A DNA stretch of 64,000 nt from Bacteroidota bacterium. Lineage in GTDB: Bacteria; Bacteroidota; Bacteroidia; Chitinophagales; Chitinophagaceae. Location of the stretch: positions 1,364,001 through 1,428,000 of the forward strand of contig JAEWHC010000009.1 of NCBI GenBank assembly GCA_023387985.1, read 5' to 3'. Every line of letters starts with the position of its first letter. Within the stretch, counting starts at the first letter, position 1. The notes below the pieces were generated by a model that saw only the letters and a list, made by a program, of their open reading frames with translations, did not search any database and was not told the origin of the DNA. Positions 33,978 through 42,508 of the stretch are shown in pieces. Both the position numbers and the translations under genes were made by a program.

Positions 33978-34541
33978 ATGAAAACCATCTTGCAGCGGTA
34001 TTTGTTGGAAAAGGGTGAAGTGGTTCTCCCTGGGATCGGGCAGCTACAGAGAAAATATGTGCCGGCAAAATATGATTTGCCTGAGGCTGCATTTGTACCG
34101 CCACATGAAGAAATCGTTTTCATTCCGGGAAATCCGGGTTTCCCCTCACAGGATTTGCTTGGTGAGCTGGCCCGCCAAATGGATCAGTCAGAAGAGGAAG
34201 CTTTCGAAAAACTTCAACAATATGCCTTAGGGATGCAAAGTGAACTGGATATGGGTAAGCGTATTGACTGGTCTCCAATGGGTACGTTTTCATCAGAGCA
34301 TGGCCATTTTTCCTTCGGCAAAGAAAATCAAAATGAGCACTTCGTTTTTCCGGCAATTGCCGCCACTCGCCTGAGCAAAACCCGTGTGCATGAAATAACA
34401 GTAGGGGATTCTGAAACCACCACAGAAAAAATGCAGGAATGGCTCAATCGCGAAGAGGCGAAACCGGACAGGTGGTGGGTATGGCCGCTTGTAGTCTCTG
34501 TAGCCGCGGTGGCGCTTATTGTCTGGAAATTTGTCCGGTAA
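33978..34541 (+). CDS. HU-CCDC81-like protein with a C-terminal membrane anchor
   Basis: This 187-residue protein starts with MKTILQRYLLEKGEVVLPGIGQL, the pattern of the bacterial HU-CCDC81 domain, a derived HU-like fold (helix, then V-x-LPG-x-G). A second related unit covers about residues 45-125 (EEIVFIPGNPGFPSQDLLGELA...). Residues about 166-185 (RWWVWPLVVSVAAVALIVWKF) form one transmembrane helix with a basic tail. With no signal peptide it is probably tail-anchored with the HU-like part in the cytoplasm, so it could tether DNA or other partners to the inner membrane. It lies 22 nt after the barrel gene and closes the three-gene operon. Confidence 0.75.
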   Translation: MKTILQRYLLEKGEVVLPGIGQLQRKYVPAKYDLPEAAFVPPHEEIVFIPGNPGFPSQDLLGELARQMDQSEEEAFEKLQQYALGMQSELDMGKRIDWSPMGTFSSEHGHFSFGKENQNEHFVFPAIAATRLSKTRVHEITVGDSETTTEKMQEWLNREEAKPDRWWVWPLVVSVAAVALIVWKFVR

Positions 34542-34592
34542 TTTTCACATCCCTTTTCTGGTTCTTTTCTTCGTTATTGATGTAATCAAATA

Positions 34593-36134
34593 TCACAACG
34601 GTATGTTTCCGTGCTTTTTCCTGGGCCTTTTGGCCACCTTGTTTTCCAGCATGGCAAATGCCTTAATCAGTTTTCTGCGCGTAACCCTTGGTTCAATTAC
34701 TTCATCTATAAATCCACGTTCGGCTGCCTGGTAAGGATTTGCAAAAAGATCTCCGAATTCTTTTTCTTTTTCCTTTAATTTTTCCTCAGGATTTGCGGCA
34801 GAAGCAATTTCATTTTTGAAAATGATTTCGCTTGCGCCCTTGGCGCCCATTACGGCAATTTCGGCGTTTGGCCAGGCAAAATTCAGGTCAGCTCCAATAT
34901 GTTTGCTATTCATCACGCAATATGCTCCGCCATATGCCTTGCGGGTGATCACGGTAACACGGGGAACCGTAGCTTCGCTTAATGCAAACAGCAGTTTAGC
35001 CCCATTAGTAATAATGCCATTCCATTCCTGGTCGGTGCCGGGCAAAAAGCCCGGCACATCTTCCAGGATCAATAACGGGATATTAAAACAATCACAGAAA
35101 CGGGTAAAACGGGCACCTTTTTTTGAACTGTCGATATCCAGTACACCTGCCAGGCTTGCCGGCTGATTGGCCACAATGCCAATACTCCTTCCGGCAATGC
35201 GTGCGAAGCCAACAACAATGTTGGTTGCATAATCTTTATGGATTTCAAAAAAACTGTGCTCATCACAGATTCCTTCGATCACCTCACGCATATCATAGGG
35301 TTGGTTCGGGCTTTCCGGCACAATATTTTCGAGACTTTCCCGCATCTCTTCTCCAATTTCATAAGGCAATTTCGGAGCCACATCTTCGCAATTCTGTGGC
35401 ATATAGCTCAATAATTTTTTGAGCTGGTTTATGCAGTCAAGGTCATTTATAGCGGTTAGGTGGGTTACACCGCTTTTGATGCTGTGTGTTGAAGCTCCGC
35501 CAAGTTCTTCGCTGCTGACTTCTTCATTGGTTACAGTTTTTACCACATTTGGACCGGTAACAAACATATAACTGGTGCCTTCCACCATAATGGTAAAATC
35601 GGTCATCGCCGGGCTGTAAACCGCGCCACCGGCACAGGGCCCCATGATGGCCGAAATCTGAGGCACAACGCCGGAGGATTGCACGTTGCGGTAAAAGATC
35701 TCCGCATATCCGCCCAGGGAACGCACACCCTCCTGGATGCGGGCGCCGCCCGAATCATTGAGCCCGATGACCGGAGCGCCCGCCCGCATGGCCATATCCA
35801 TGATGCGGCATATTTTTTCGGCATGGGTTTCGGAAAGCGCGCCGCCAAAAACGGTGAAATCCTGTGCGAAAACATAAACAAGCCTGCCGCTTACAGTGCC
35901 ATACCCGGTAATAACACCATCTCCGTAATATTTTTGTTTGTCCATGCCGAATTCCGTAGTCCGGTGGGTTACCAACCCGCCGATTTCCTCAAAAGAACCG
36001 GGGTCCACCAGCACTTCAATCCTTTCCCTTGCCGTAAGCTTATTTTTTTTATGCTGTATATCGATGCGTTTTTCACCGCCACCGAGTTTACTTTGCCGGA
36101 TCTTATCCCTGAGTATTTCGTAGTTTTTGCTCAT
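34593..36134 (-). CDS. Acyl-CoA carboxylase carboxyltransferase subunit (propionyl-CoA carboxylase beta type)
   Basis: This subunit transfers CO2 from carboxybiotin to an acyl-CoA, most likely propionyl-CoA. The 513-residue protein has the two crotonase-like halves of the AccA/AccD fused type. The N half has GLNDSGGARIQEGVRSLGGYAEIF and GPCAGGAVYSPAMTDF. The C half has PGFLPGTDQEWNGIITNGAKLL, ITRKAYGGAYCVMNSKHIGAD-type residues, and WPNAEIAVMGAKGA. It ends with a basic AKRPRKKHGNIPL tail. It is the last gene of an apparent operon after the biotin carboxylase and the carrier protein genes. The acyl substrate (propionyl versus acetyl) is inferred from family resemblance only. Confidence 0.92.
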   Translation of the reverse strand: MSKNYEILRDKIRQSKLGGGEKRIDIQHKKNKLTARERIEVLVDPGSFEEIGGLVTHRTTEFGMDKQKYYGDGVITGYGTVSGRLVYVFAQDFTVFGGALSETHAEKICRIMDMAMRAGAPVIGLNDSGGARIQEGVRSLGGYAEIFYRNVQSSGVVPQISAIMGPCAGGAVYSPAMTDFTIMVEGTSYMFVTGPNVVKTVTNEEVSSEELGGASTHSIKSGVTHLTAINDLDCINQLKKLLSYMPQNCEDVAPKLPYEIGEEMRESLENIVPESPNQPYDMREVIEGICDEHSFFEIHKDYATNIVVGFARIAGRSIGIVANQPASLAGVLDIDSSKKGARFTRFCDCFNIPLLILEDVPGFLPGTDQEWNGIITNGAKLLFALSEATVPRVTVITRKAYGGAYCVMNSKHIGADLNFAWPNAEIAVMGAKGASEIIFKNEIASAANPEEKLKEKEKEFGDLFANPYQAAERGFIDEVIEPRVTRRKLIKAFAMLENKVAKRPRKKHGNIPL

Positions 36135-36157
36135 TGCTGTTGCTTAAAAAATTGAAA

Positions 36158-37633
36158 TTAACTAGACAACCTGCGCTTCCAGCTTGTGCTTTTGTGCTCC
36201 ACTATACTTAATTTTTTAGTTTGCTGCATATAAATATGCAGGGCAATCAATGCTGCTGCTTCTGCCTGATGGCGCCTTTCTTCCTGTATTTTTTCGGGGA
36301 TATAATATTGCTTTACAAAATGGGTATTGAAATCGCCGCTAATAAATGCAGGATGCCGGAATACAAATTTTCCAAAGGGCAGGGTAGTGGAAACACCCTC
36401 AATTTTAAATTGCCGAATGGCCAGCAACATTTTTTGAATGGCCTGGTCCCGGTCTTTCGCATGCACTATAAGTTTTGCAATGAGGGGGTCATAATAGATG
36501 GGTATGTCCATGCCTTCTTCATAACCATCATCCACCCGTATTCCATCACCTTCGGGTATGCGGTAGGCGGTAAGTTTGCCAATACTCGGCATAAAATTGT
36601 TTAGTGGGTCTTCAGCATAAATGCGCAGTTCAATCGCATGCCCGTTCATTTGAATAAAATTCTGGTCAATTGGCAGATTTTCGCCCCGTGCTACCATAAT
36701 TTGCAATTCGACAAGGTCAAGGCCGGTTATCAGTTCGCTCACCGGATGTTCTACCTGCAACCTTGTATTCATTTCCAGGAAATAGAAATCCCGGTTTTCA
36801 TCAACAAGAAATTCAACGGTTCCTGTGCTGTAATAATTGCAGGATTTACCAACAAGTATCGCAGCTTCACCCATGCGGTGACGAAGTTCATCGTCAACAA
36901 TGGCGGATGGTGTTTCTTCAATTACTTTCTGGTGGCGTCGTTGAATACTGCATTCACGCTCATACCCATGAACATAGTTTCCCTGTTTGTCGCCCACGAT
37001 CTGGATTTCAATATGTCGGGGAGAAGAAATATACTTTTCTATGAAAACGCTGCCGTCTCCAAAGGCTGAACGGGCTTCACTGATGGCTCTTTCCATCTGT
37101 TCTTCAAGATCATCTTCCTTTTCAACAATGCGCATGCCTTTTCCACCTCCTCCTGCGGAAGCCTTAATCAGGACCGGGTAACCAATCTCTGCAGCGACTG
37201 TTTTCGCAATTTTCACATCGTCAACAGCTTCATCAATGCCCGGAACCATTGGGATATTGTATTTTTTCACCGCTTCTTTGGCAGCAAGCTTGGAACCCAT
37301 AATGCGCATGGATTCCGCCGCAGGTCCGATGAAGGTTATTCCTGCTTCTTCCACCTGGCGGGCAAAATCAGCGTTTTCGCTGAGAAAGCCGTAGCCCGGA
37401 TGGATACCGTCAACATTGAGCATTTTGCAGATCTCAATGATTTTGTCACCACGCAAATAGGATTGCGCAGAAGGAGCAGGACCAAGATAAACCGCTTCAT
37501 CCGCAAAGCGTACATGCGGAGCTTCACGATCTGCTTCCGAATAGATGGCCACAGATTTAATGCCCATTTTTTTTACTGTTCTTAAAATGCGCATTGCAAT
37601 TTCCCCACGGTTGGCAACCAGAATTTTTTGCAT
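36158..37633 (-). CDS. accC: Biotin carboxylase subunit of acyl-CoA carboxylase
   Basis: This subunit carboxylates biotin on its carrier protein using ATP and bicarbonate. The 491 residues show the N-terminal VANRGEIAMRILRTVKKMGI, AYLGP...GDKIIEI, VHPGYGFLSENADFA-like IHPGYGFLSENADF, the glycine-rich ATP-grasp loop KASAGGGGKGMRIV (near residues 158-171), and EMNTRLQVEHPVSEL with the catalytic Glu and Arg. The C-terminal lid contains VDDGYEEGMDIPIYYDPLIAKL. It lies 23 nt upstream of the carboxyltransferase gene and 37 nt downstream of the carrier gene. The last ~35 residues extend past the usual end of the domain. Confidence 0.93.
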   Translation of the reverse strand: MQKILVANRGEIAMRILRTVKKMGIKSVAIYSEADREAPHVRFADEAVYLGPAPSAQSYLRGDKIIEICKMLNVDGIHPGYGFLSENADFARQVEEAGITFIGPAAESMRIMGSKLAAKEAVKKYNIPMVPGIDEAVDDVKIAKTVAAEIGYPVLIKASAGGGGKGMRIVEKEDDLEEQMERAISEARSAFGDGSVFIEKYISSPRHIEIQIVGDKQGNYVHGYERECSIQRRHQKVIEETPSAIVDDELRHRMGEAAILVGKSCNYYSTGTVEFLVDENRDFYFLEMNTRLQVEHPVSELITGLDLVELQIMVARGENLPIDQNFIQMNGHAIELRIYAEDPLNNFMPSIGKLTAYRIPEGDGIRVDDGYEEGMDIPIYYDPLIAKLIVHAKDRDQAIQKMLLAIRQFKIEGVSTTLPFGKFVFRHPAFISGDFNTHFVKQYYIPEKIQEERRHQAEAAALIALHIYMQQTKKLSIVEHKSTSWKRRLSS

Positions 37634-37670
37634 AATGACGTAGTTTTGTTTTTAGTAAACCGTGATCTGA

Positions 37671-38162
37671 CTATTCCAACTCGATCAATACCTGGTTTTT
37701 TTCAACCGGCTGGCCATTTTTTACAAGCACTTTTTTTACAACGGCATCCGACTGAATGATGATGCTGTTTTCCATTTTCATGGCTTCAAGGATTAGCACT
37801 TTATCTCCTTGCCGGAGCTGCTGTCCTTCTCTTACGTGAACACTAAGTACAAGCCCTGGCATGGGTGCTTTCACTTCTTGTTGACGATGGGAAGAAGTGG
37901 CGGCAAAGCCCAGGGCATCCATCTGTTGCTCAAGAGGAGTTTTCACGTACACTTCAAAAAGTTCACCATCAATTTCCAAACTGCAATATTTGCCGTCATT
38001 CATCCATTTTACCAGGAAGGCATTTATCGATTCGTTATTCCGGATGAGATTGATTCTGCCTTCGCTTTTTTCTATGATATCCAGGGCATCTATTTCAGCT
38101 TTTGAAATATAGAAAGTTTCTCCGGCAACCATTACCGTGTAAACCGGTTGTTCGTCAGCCAT
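37671..38162 (-). CDS. Biotin carboxyl carrier protein of acyl-CoA carboxylase
   Basis: With the ATG at 38162 the protein has 163 residues; the open frame from 38207 would add 15 residues without family character. The C-terminal biotinyl domain shows VKAPMPGLVLSVHVREGQQL, then VLILEAMKMENSI, where the biotinylated Lys is about residue 129 (EAMKMEN). Its N-terminal part, with FYISKAEIDALDI and FEVYVKTPLEQQ, is typical of stand-alone carriers of propionyl-CoA and related carboxylases in Bacteroidota. It is the first gene of the three-gene carboxylase operon, and its product is the substrate of the biotin carboxylase encoded next. Confidence 0.92.
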   Translation of the reverse strand: MADEQPVYTVMVAGETFYISKAEIDALDIIEKSEGRINLIRNNESINAFLVKWMNDGKYCSLEIDGELFEVYVKTPLEQQMDALGFAATSSHRQQEVKAPMPGLVLSVHVREGQQLRQGDKVLILEAMKMENSIIIQSDAVVKKVLVKNGQPVEKNQVLIELE

Positions 38163-38308
38163 AAGTTTCCGTATTTGATTCTTCAAACAACTATCTGCAA
38201 AAAGCAAATAATCCTGTTTCTACAAGTTCGTGACTTTTTTTAAAACATAAATATCGCACTGTATAAATTTAGGAAAAATACCATTTACTTTTCCGATAAA
38301 TTCTACGG

Positions 38309-39844
38309 TTAATTCTTCGAACGTATTAGCACAAGCGTTTTGGACTGGCGCGGGTTGTTTGAAGGCGTAATGGTAACGCTGTTGGCATTGCTTTCAAAAT
38401 TGAAGCGGAATGTCCGGGTATGCGGACTTTCTATGTAGCGCATTTGCATTACCAGCGAACCGTCAGCCGCTTTGTAAAAATGACCGGCAGTCTTAAGTGG
38501 CCCAATGCCGCTGTGGTTGTTGCGGGCGGCCTCAAGCAAGGAAGGTCCGGTAAATGTGGTTTCCCCCTTTGTCCAGCCCGTGTTTGAAAAACTGGTTATG
38601 TAGCGCCCATCTTTTCTGTCCATGATCAGCCGGAGGTTTTTTCCTGCCGGTTGCAGGCGAAACGCCAGGTATTCATCGTTTTCCGCAGGAATGAAAACTT
38701 GATTTTTAATTTTCCTCAATTCTTTCCTTTTTACATTGCTTTTGGCTACGGGCAAAGCGAGTGTATTCAGCTGATTCTGCAAGTCAGCATATGCTGCAGG
38801 ATTTTCGGCCAGTGGTTCGTTTTTAAATTCTGGCAGCAGGTGATTCCAAACAAGGTTGATCTCATCCTGCATATCGGAGGTTTCACAAGTAATGGCGATC
38901 ACTGCATTTTTTTCAGGCAGAACGACTATGTATTGTCCAAATGCGCCATCGGCACGATAGGCATTATTCCGGCATCTCCAGAACTGGTAGCCATAGCCCT
39001 GCATCCAGTCGCTTTCCGCCTGGTTTGTATTTGGAGATACCCATTCAGGCCATTGATGAATTTGCGCCGTGGTTGCTTCCTCTATCCAGGAGGGATTCAG
39101 GATCTGCACGCCTTTCCACTTGCCTTTATCCAGGTAGAATTGACCAAATCGTGCCATACTTTCCGTATTGAGTCTAAGGCCCCATCCCCCGGTATTTATG
39201 CCGGCAGGATTGGTTTCCCAATCTGCCTCTGTGATACCGAGCGGATCAAACAACCGGGGCTTCAGGTAATCAAGCAGTTTGGTACCGGTTATTTTTTGGA
39301 TTATAGCCGAAAGCATATAAGTAGCCATACTGTTGTAATTGAATTTTAAACCCGGTTCATTTGGAACAGCAACCTTCAAAAAATCCTTTACCCAATTGTC
39401 GGAAGTAGCAATGATCTGAATCGGTTCCGGGTATTGGCCGGTTGCCATAGTCAGCAGGTCTTTCACTTTCATGTTGCCCAGATTCGGGGAAATGGTGTCC
39501 GGTTTGAATTCAGGAAAAAAAGAAAGGACAGGGTCATTGACTGTAAGTAATTTTTCCTGCACCGCGAAACCAATGGCGGTGCTGGTAAAGCTCTTGCTGG
39601 TGGAATACAACGTATGTTTTAGCTCCCTGGCATAAGGCGACCACCATCCGGAGGCAATTTGTTTGCCATGGCGGATCAATACGAAACTGTGGAATTCATT
39701 TTTGCTTTTGTTTGCCGCTTCAATAAAGTTACTGATGGCTTTGGAGGAAATGCCCTGCGATTCGGGCGTTGCCAGGGGTAAGGCCTGCGCAAGGGATAAA
39801 CCCGAAAATGCCAGCGACAGCAGTAGAAAACAATATTTTTTCAT
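38309..39844 (-). CDS. Exported serine hydrolase of the class C beta-lactamase family
   Basis: This 511-residue protein has a signal peptide (MKKYCFLLLSLAFSGLSLAQ) and a penicillin-binding/beta-lactamase fold. The SxxK motif is STSK at about residues 81-84, and FNYNSMATYML supplies the Tyr-x-Asn motif. A C-terminal extension from about residue 370 (NVKRKELRKIKNQVFIP) forms a separate beta-rich domain. Members act as esterases, D-aminopeptidases or peptidoglycan hydrolases rather than true lactamases; the substrate cannot be predicted. It is surrounded by unrelated genes, and the region between it and the carboxylase operon is plain non-coding. Confidence 0.87.
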   Translation of the reverse strand: MKKYCFLLLSLAFSGLSLAQALPLATPESQGISSKAISNFIEAANKSKNEFHSFVLIRHGKQIASGWWSPYARELKHTLYSTSKSFTSTAIGFAVQEKLLTVNDPVLSFFPEFKPDTISPNLGNMKVKDLLTMATGQYPEPIQIIATSDNWVKDFLKVAVPNEPGLKFNYNSMATYMLSAIIQKITGTKLLDYLKPRLFDPLGITEADWETNPAGINTGGWGLRLNTESMARFGQFYLDKGKWKGVQILNPSWIEEATTAQIHQWPEWVSPNTNQAESDWMQGYGYQFWRCRNNAYRADGAFGQYIVVLPEKNAVIAITCETSDMQDEINLVWNHLLPEFKNEPLAENPAAYADLQNQLNTLALPVAKSNVKRKELRKIKNQVFIPAENDEYLAFRLQPAGKNLRLIMDRKDGRYITSFSNTGWTKGETTFTGPSLLEAARNNHSGIGPLKTAGHFYKAADGSLVMQMRYIESPHTRTFRFNFESNANSVTITPSNNPRQSKTLVLIRSKN

Positions 39845-39882
39845 GACAGTTGAATAGAATACTAAAGGTAGAAAAGACGTAC

Positions 39883-40704
39883 TCAGAAGGGAATTTTATT
39901 TTCTGCCACCAGGGAAAAAACCATGGGAAGCATTCCAGGATATTTTTCAAGAACGAATTCCCGGGGCCGGCGTTCAATGAGGTCTTTAAAACAATTGTAT
40001 GGAGAATAATCATATTCCTGGAAATACTTCAGGCGCATTCCATTGCCTTCAAGCACACGAAAAATTTCGCTCAGGCTGTGATTCCAGCTTATCGTACGGT
40101 AATGGATTGGAGCATCTCTATCGGTATAGGTGCCGGAGCTTTCTTCCAAAATTGGCCCTGCATTGAAATAGTTGTAAGTTACCCTATCAAAATGCTCATC
40201 AAAAATCCACATCACCGGATGGAATTCAACGAGGAGTAACTTACCTCCTGGTTTCAGGAAATGCTTTATAACGCCCGCCCATTTATGAAGATCAGGCAAC
40301 CATCCAATTACGCCATAGCTGGTGAAAATCATATCAAATTCATCCTCCAAATGCCCTGGAAGGGCATATACATCGGATTCAACGAAACGGCATTTAACGT
40401 TGCATTTACCTGCCAGTTCCCTGGCTGCATGTATTGCAGCATCACTAAAATCAACTCCGGTTACTTCTGCGCCAAGACGTGCAAGCGATATGCTGTCCTG
40501 GCCAAAATGGCATTGGAGGTGCAGGATTTTTTTGCCGGTAATATCACCAAGTAATTCAAGTTCTATAGGGTTCAATGAAGTTTTGCCGGCAATGAACTCT
40601 TCCACACCATAAAAGTCAGAGCTAAGATGCACAGGGGTACAATTGTTCCAGCTTTCCCTGTTCACTTCCAGGTAATTTTCGGCGCCTTGGTCAATATTTT
40701 GCAT
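39883..40704 (-). CDS. Class I SAM-dependent methyltransferase
   Basis: The 273-residue protein has the Rossmann motif I KKILHLQCHFGQDSISLARLGAEVTGVDFS around residues 55-84 (split here as ILHLQCHFGQDSISLARLG and AEVTGVDFSDAAI). The motif DMIFTSYGVIGWLPDL and the post-motif KPGGKLLLVEF also match. The C-terminal FLKPGG strand and a long insertion before EMFSEI-like residues are usual in family 11/25-type methyltransferases. The acceptor is unknown. It starts 21 nt from the end of radC in the same direction, possibly co-transcribed. Confidence 0.87.
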   Translation of the reverse strand: MQNIDQGAENYLEVNRESWNNCTPVHLSSDFYGVEEFIAGKTSLNPIELELLGDITGKKILHLQCHFGQDSISLARLGAEVTGVDFSDAAIHAARELAGKCNVKCRFVESDVYALPGHLEDEFDMIFTSYGVIGWLPDLHKWAGVIKHFLKPGGKLLLVEFHPVMWIFDEHFDRVTYNYFNAGPILEESSGTYTDRDAPIHYRTISWNHSLSEIFRVLEGNGMRLKYFQEYDYSPYNCFKDLIERRPREFVLEKYPGMLPMVFSLVAENKIPF

Positions 40705-40724
40705 TTTGACGTTTGAGTATGTGA

Positions 40725-41426
40725 TTACAATATGCCCTCATCAGCAAAACTAAAGTATCCGCGGTCACTTACAATGATGTGGTCCAGCAGGGAAAGTTCC
40801 ATAATACTGAGTGCGGTTTTTATTTTTTCAGTGAGCTTTTTATCCGCCTGGCTGGGCTGCAGGTTTCCCGAAGGATGGTTGTGGCAGATGATGATCGCGG
40901 TTGAATTGATCTCCAGCGCTTTTTTAACTATCACACGCACATCTACTACCGTTGAGGTAAGGCCACCTTCGCTCACTCTTTCTATGGCCAACAATTTGTT
41001 TCCCTGGTTGAGATAAACCACCATAAACAATTCACGCGGTTCATGTTGGAGGCGCTGGCGCAAATAGTCGGCCACATCTTTGCTTGATCTCAGGCGTTCC
41101 ATGCCATCCAGATTTTCTGCAGCAAGAGAAATGGCAAGTTGCAACGCGGCTTTAATGGTGACTGCTTTTGCAGGCCCGATGCCTTTTATTTTTTGGAGAT
41201 CCTTTATACCTTGTTTCGCCAGGAGGTTTAACTTGTTTTCATTGGAGTTGAGCAACTCCCTGGCAAGATCGATGGCAGATTTGGACTTGGTTCCATTATT
41301 AATTAAAATAGCCAATAGCTCGGTATTGCTCAATGATACTGCGCCGAGCTTCATCATTTTTTCTCTTGGGCGATCATCCTGGTCCCAATGCTTAATGGAT
41401 GTGTGTGTTTTGTTGATATTTTCCAT
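40725..41426 (-). CDS. radC: RadC-family JAB domain protein
   Basis: RadC is a presumed DNA-repair protein of the JAB/MPN domain family, its exact activity being unsettled. The 233-residue protein begins with WDQDDRPREKMMKLGAVSLSNTELLAILINNG, a helix-hairpin-helix-like N-terminus, followed by IKGIGPAKAVTIKAALQLA. The C-terminal JAB metal-site motif is IIICHNHPSGNLQPSQADKKLT, where the His-x-His and Asp coordinate zinc. It is 21 nt upstream of the methyltransferase gene on the same strand and divergent from prs. Confidence 0.92.
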   Translation of the reverse strand: MENINKTHTSIKHWDQDDRPREKMMKLGAVSLSNTELLAILINNGTKSKSAIDLARELLNSNENKLNLLAKQGIKDLQKIKGIGPAKAVTIKAALQLAISLAAENLDGMERLRSSKDVADYLRQRLQHEPRELFMVVYLNQGNKLLAIERVSEGGLTSTVVDVRVIVKKALEINSTAIIICHNHPSGNLQPSQADKKLTEKIKTALSIMELSLLDHIIVSDRGYFSFADEGIL

Positions 41427-41552
41427 AGGCGATTCCGTTTAGCTCGGATAGGGAAATGTATCTTCGCCCGGTCATTTTACTAGCAGGGCAGTACTTTCAA
41501 ATATAACATCCAATGCTGAATCGACAGCATACTTAAGGTAAAACCAAAAATT

Positions 41553-42506
41553 ATGAGCAAAGAGGCGAGAATTTTCTCAGGCACCGGTTCAAAATATCTG
41601 GCGGAAAAAATTGCAAGAAGTTTCGGAAATGAACTGGGATCGGTTAACATTACGCGGTTCAGTGATGGTGAGATTGGAGTGGAATTTTTGGAAAGTATCC
41701 GGGGAGATTATGTGTTTATTGTTCAGGCGACTTATGCCCCCGCAGATAACCTGATGGAAATGTGCCTGATGATTGATGCCGCCCGGCGTGCTTCTGCTTA
41801 TAAAGTTATTGCTGTATTGCCTTATTATGGCTATGCCCGGCAGGACCGCAAAGACCGTCCGAGAGTGGCCATAGGCGCCAAGCTTGTTGCCAATATGCTG
41901 ACTGCCTCCGGCGCCGACCGTCTCATCACGATGGACCTGCATGCCCCGCAGATCCAGGGTTATTTCGATATACCGGTGGATCACCTCGACAGCAGTATTG
42001 TGTTCATTCCTTATATTGAAAACCTTAACCTGGAAAGGCTCACGTTTGCAGCGCCCGATGTGGGAAGTACCAACCGGGTAAGGGAAATTGCCAGTTATTT
42101 TAATGCGGAAATGGTGATTTGCGATAAGCACCGCAAACGCGCCAATGAAATCGCGAGTATGACAGTAATTGGTGATGTGACTGACAGGGATGTTATTCTT
42201 GTAGATGACATTTGCGATACCGGGGGCACACTGGCTAAAGCTGCGGGATTGCTGAAAGAAAAAGGCGCAAGAACCGTACGCGCATTTTGCACGCATCCGG
42301 TACTGAGTGGTAAAGCTTTTGAGAATATTCAGAACAGTGTACTGGAAGAATTGGTCGTGACGGATACCATACCCCTTAAATTGGGTGCACCAGAAAAAAT
42401 AAAAGTTGCCAGCGTGGCAGATACCTTTGCGGTGACCATTCGCAATGCCTGGGAGAACATCAGCATTCACGGGCTGTTTGTACACAGTCATCGAAGGCTG
42501 AGCTGA
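41553..42506 (+). CDS. prs: Ribose-phosphate pyrophosphokinase (PRPP synthase)
   Basis: Prs makes PRPP from ribose 5-phosphate and ATP for nucleotide, His and Trp synthesis. The 317-residue length is normal. IFSGTGSKYLAEKIARSFG at the start, GDYVFIVQATYAPADNLMEMCLMIDAA, the PYYGYARQDRKDRPRVAIGAKL flexible loop, MDLHAPQIQGYFDIPVDHL, and the PRPP-binding motif VILVDDICDTGGTLAKAAGLL are all present. It converges with a TPR lipoprotein gene, the stops being only 2 nt apart. No clear promoter is seen upstream. Confidence 0.97.
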   Translation: MSKEARIFSGTGSKYLAEKIARSFGNELGSVNITRFSDGEIGVEFLESIRGDYVFIVQATYAPADNLMEMCLMIDAARRASAYKVIAVLPYYGYARQDRKDRPRVAIGAKLVANMLTASGADRLITMDLHAPQIQGYFDIPVDHLDSSIVFIPYIENLNLERLTFAAPDVGSTNRVREIASYFNAEMVICDKHRKRANEIASMTVIGDVTDRDVILVDDICDTGGTLAKAAGLLKEKGARTVRAFCTHPVLSGKAFENIQNSVLEELVVTDTIPLKLGAPEKIKVASVADTFAVTIRNAWENISIHGLFVHSHRRLS

Positions 42507-42508
42507 GG

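Noticed and set aside
35679..36155. Open frame of 158 codons on the plus strand opposite the carboxyltransferase gene
   Set aside because: It is a shadow of a well-supported gene.
41589..42491. A 300-codon open frame on the minus strand opposite prs
   Set aside because: It lies entirely within the clearly recognised prs gene on the other strand, has no family motif and reads like the antisense of a coding gene.
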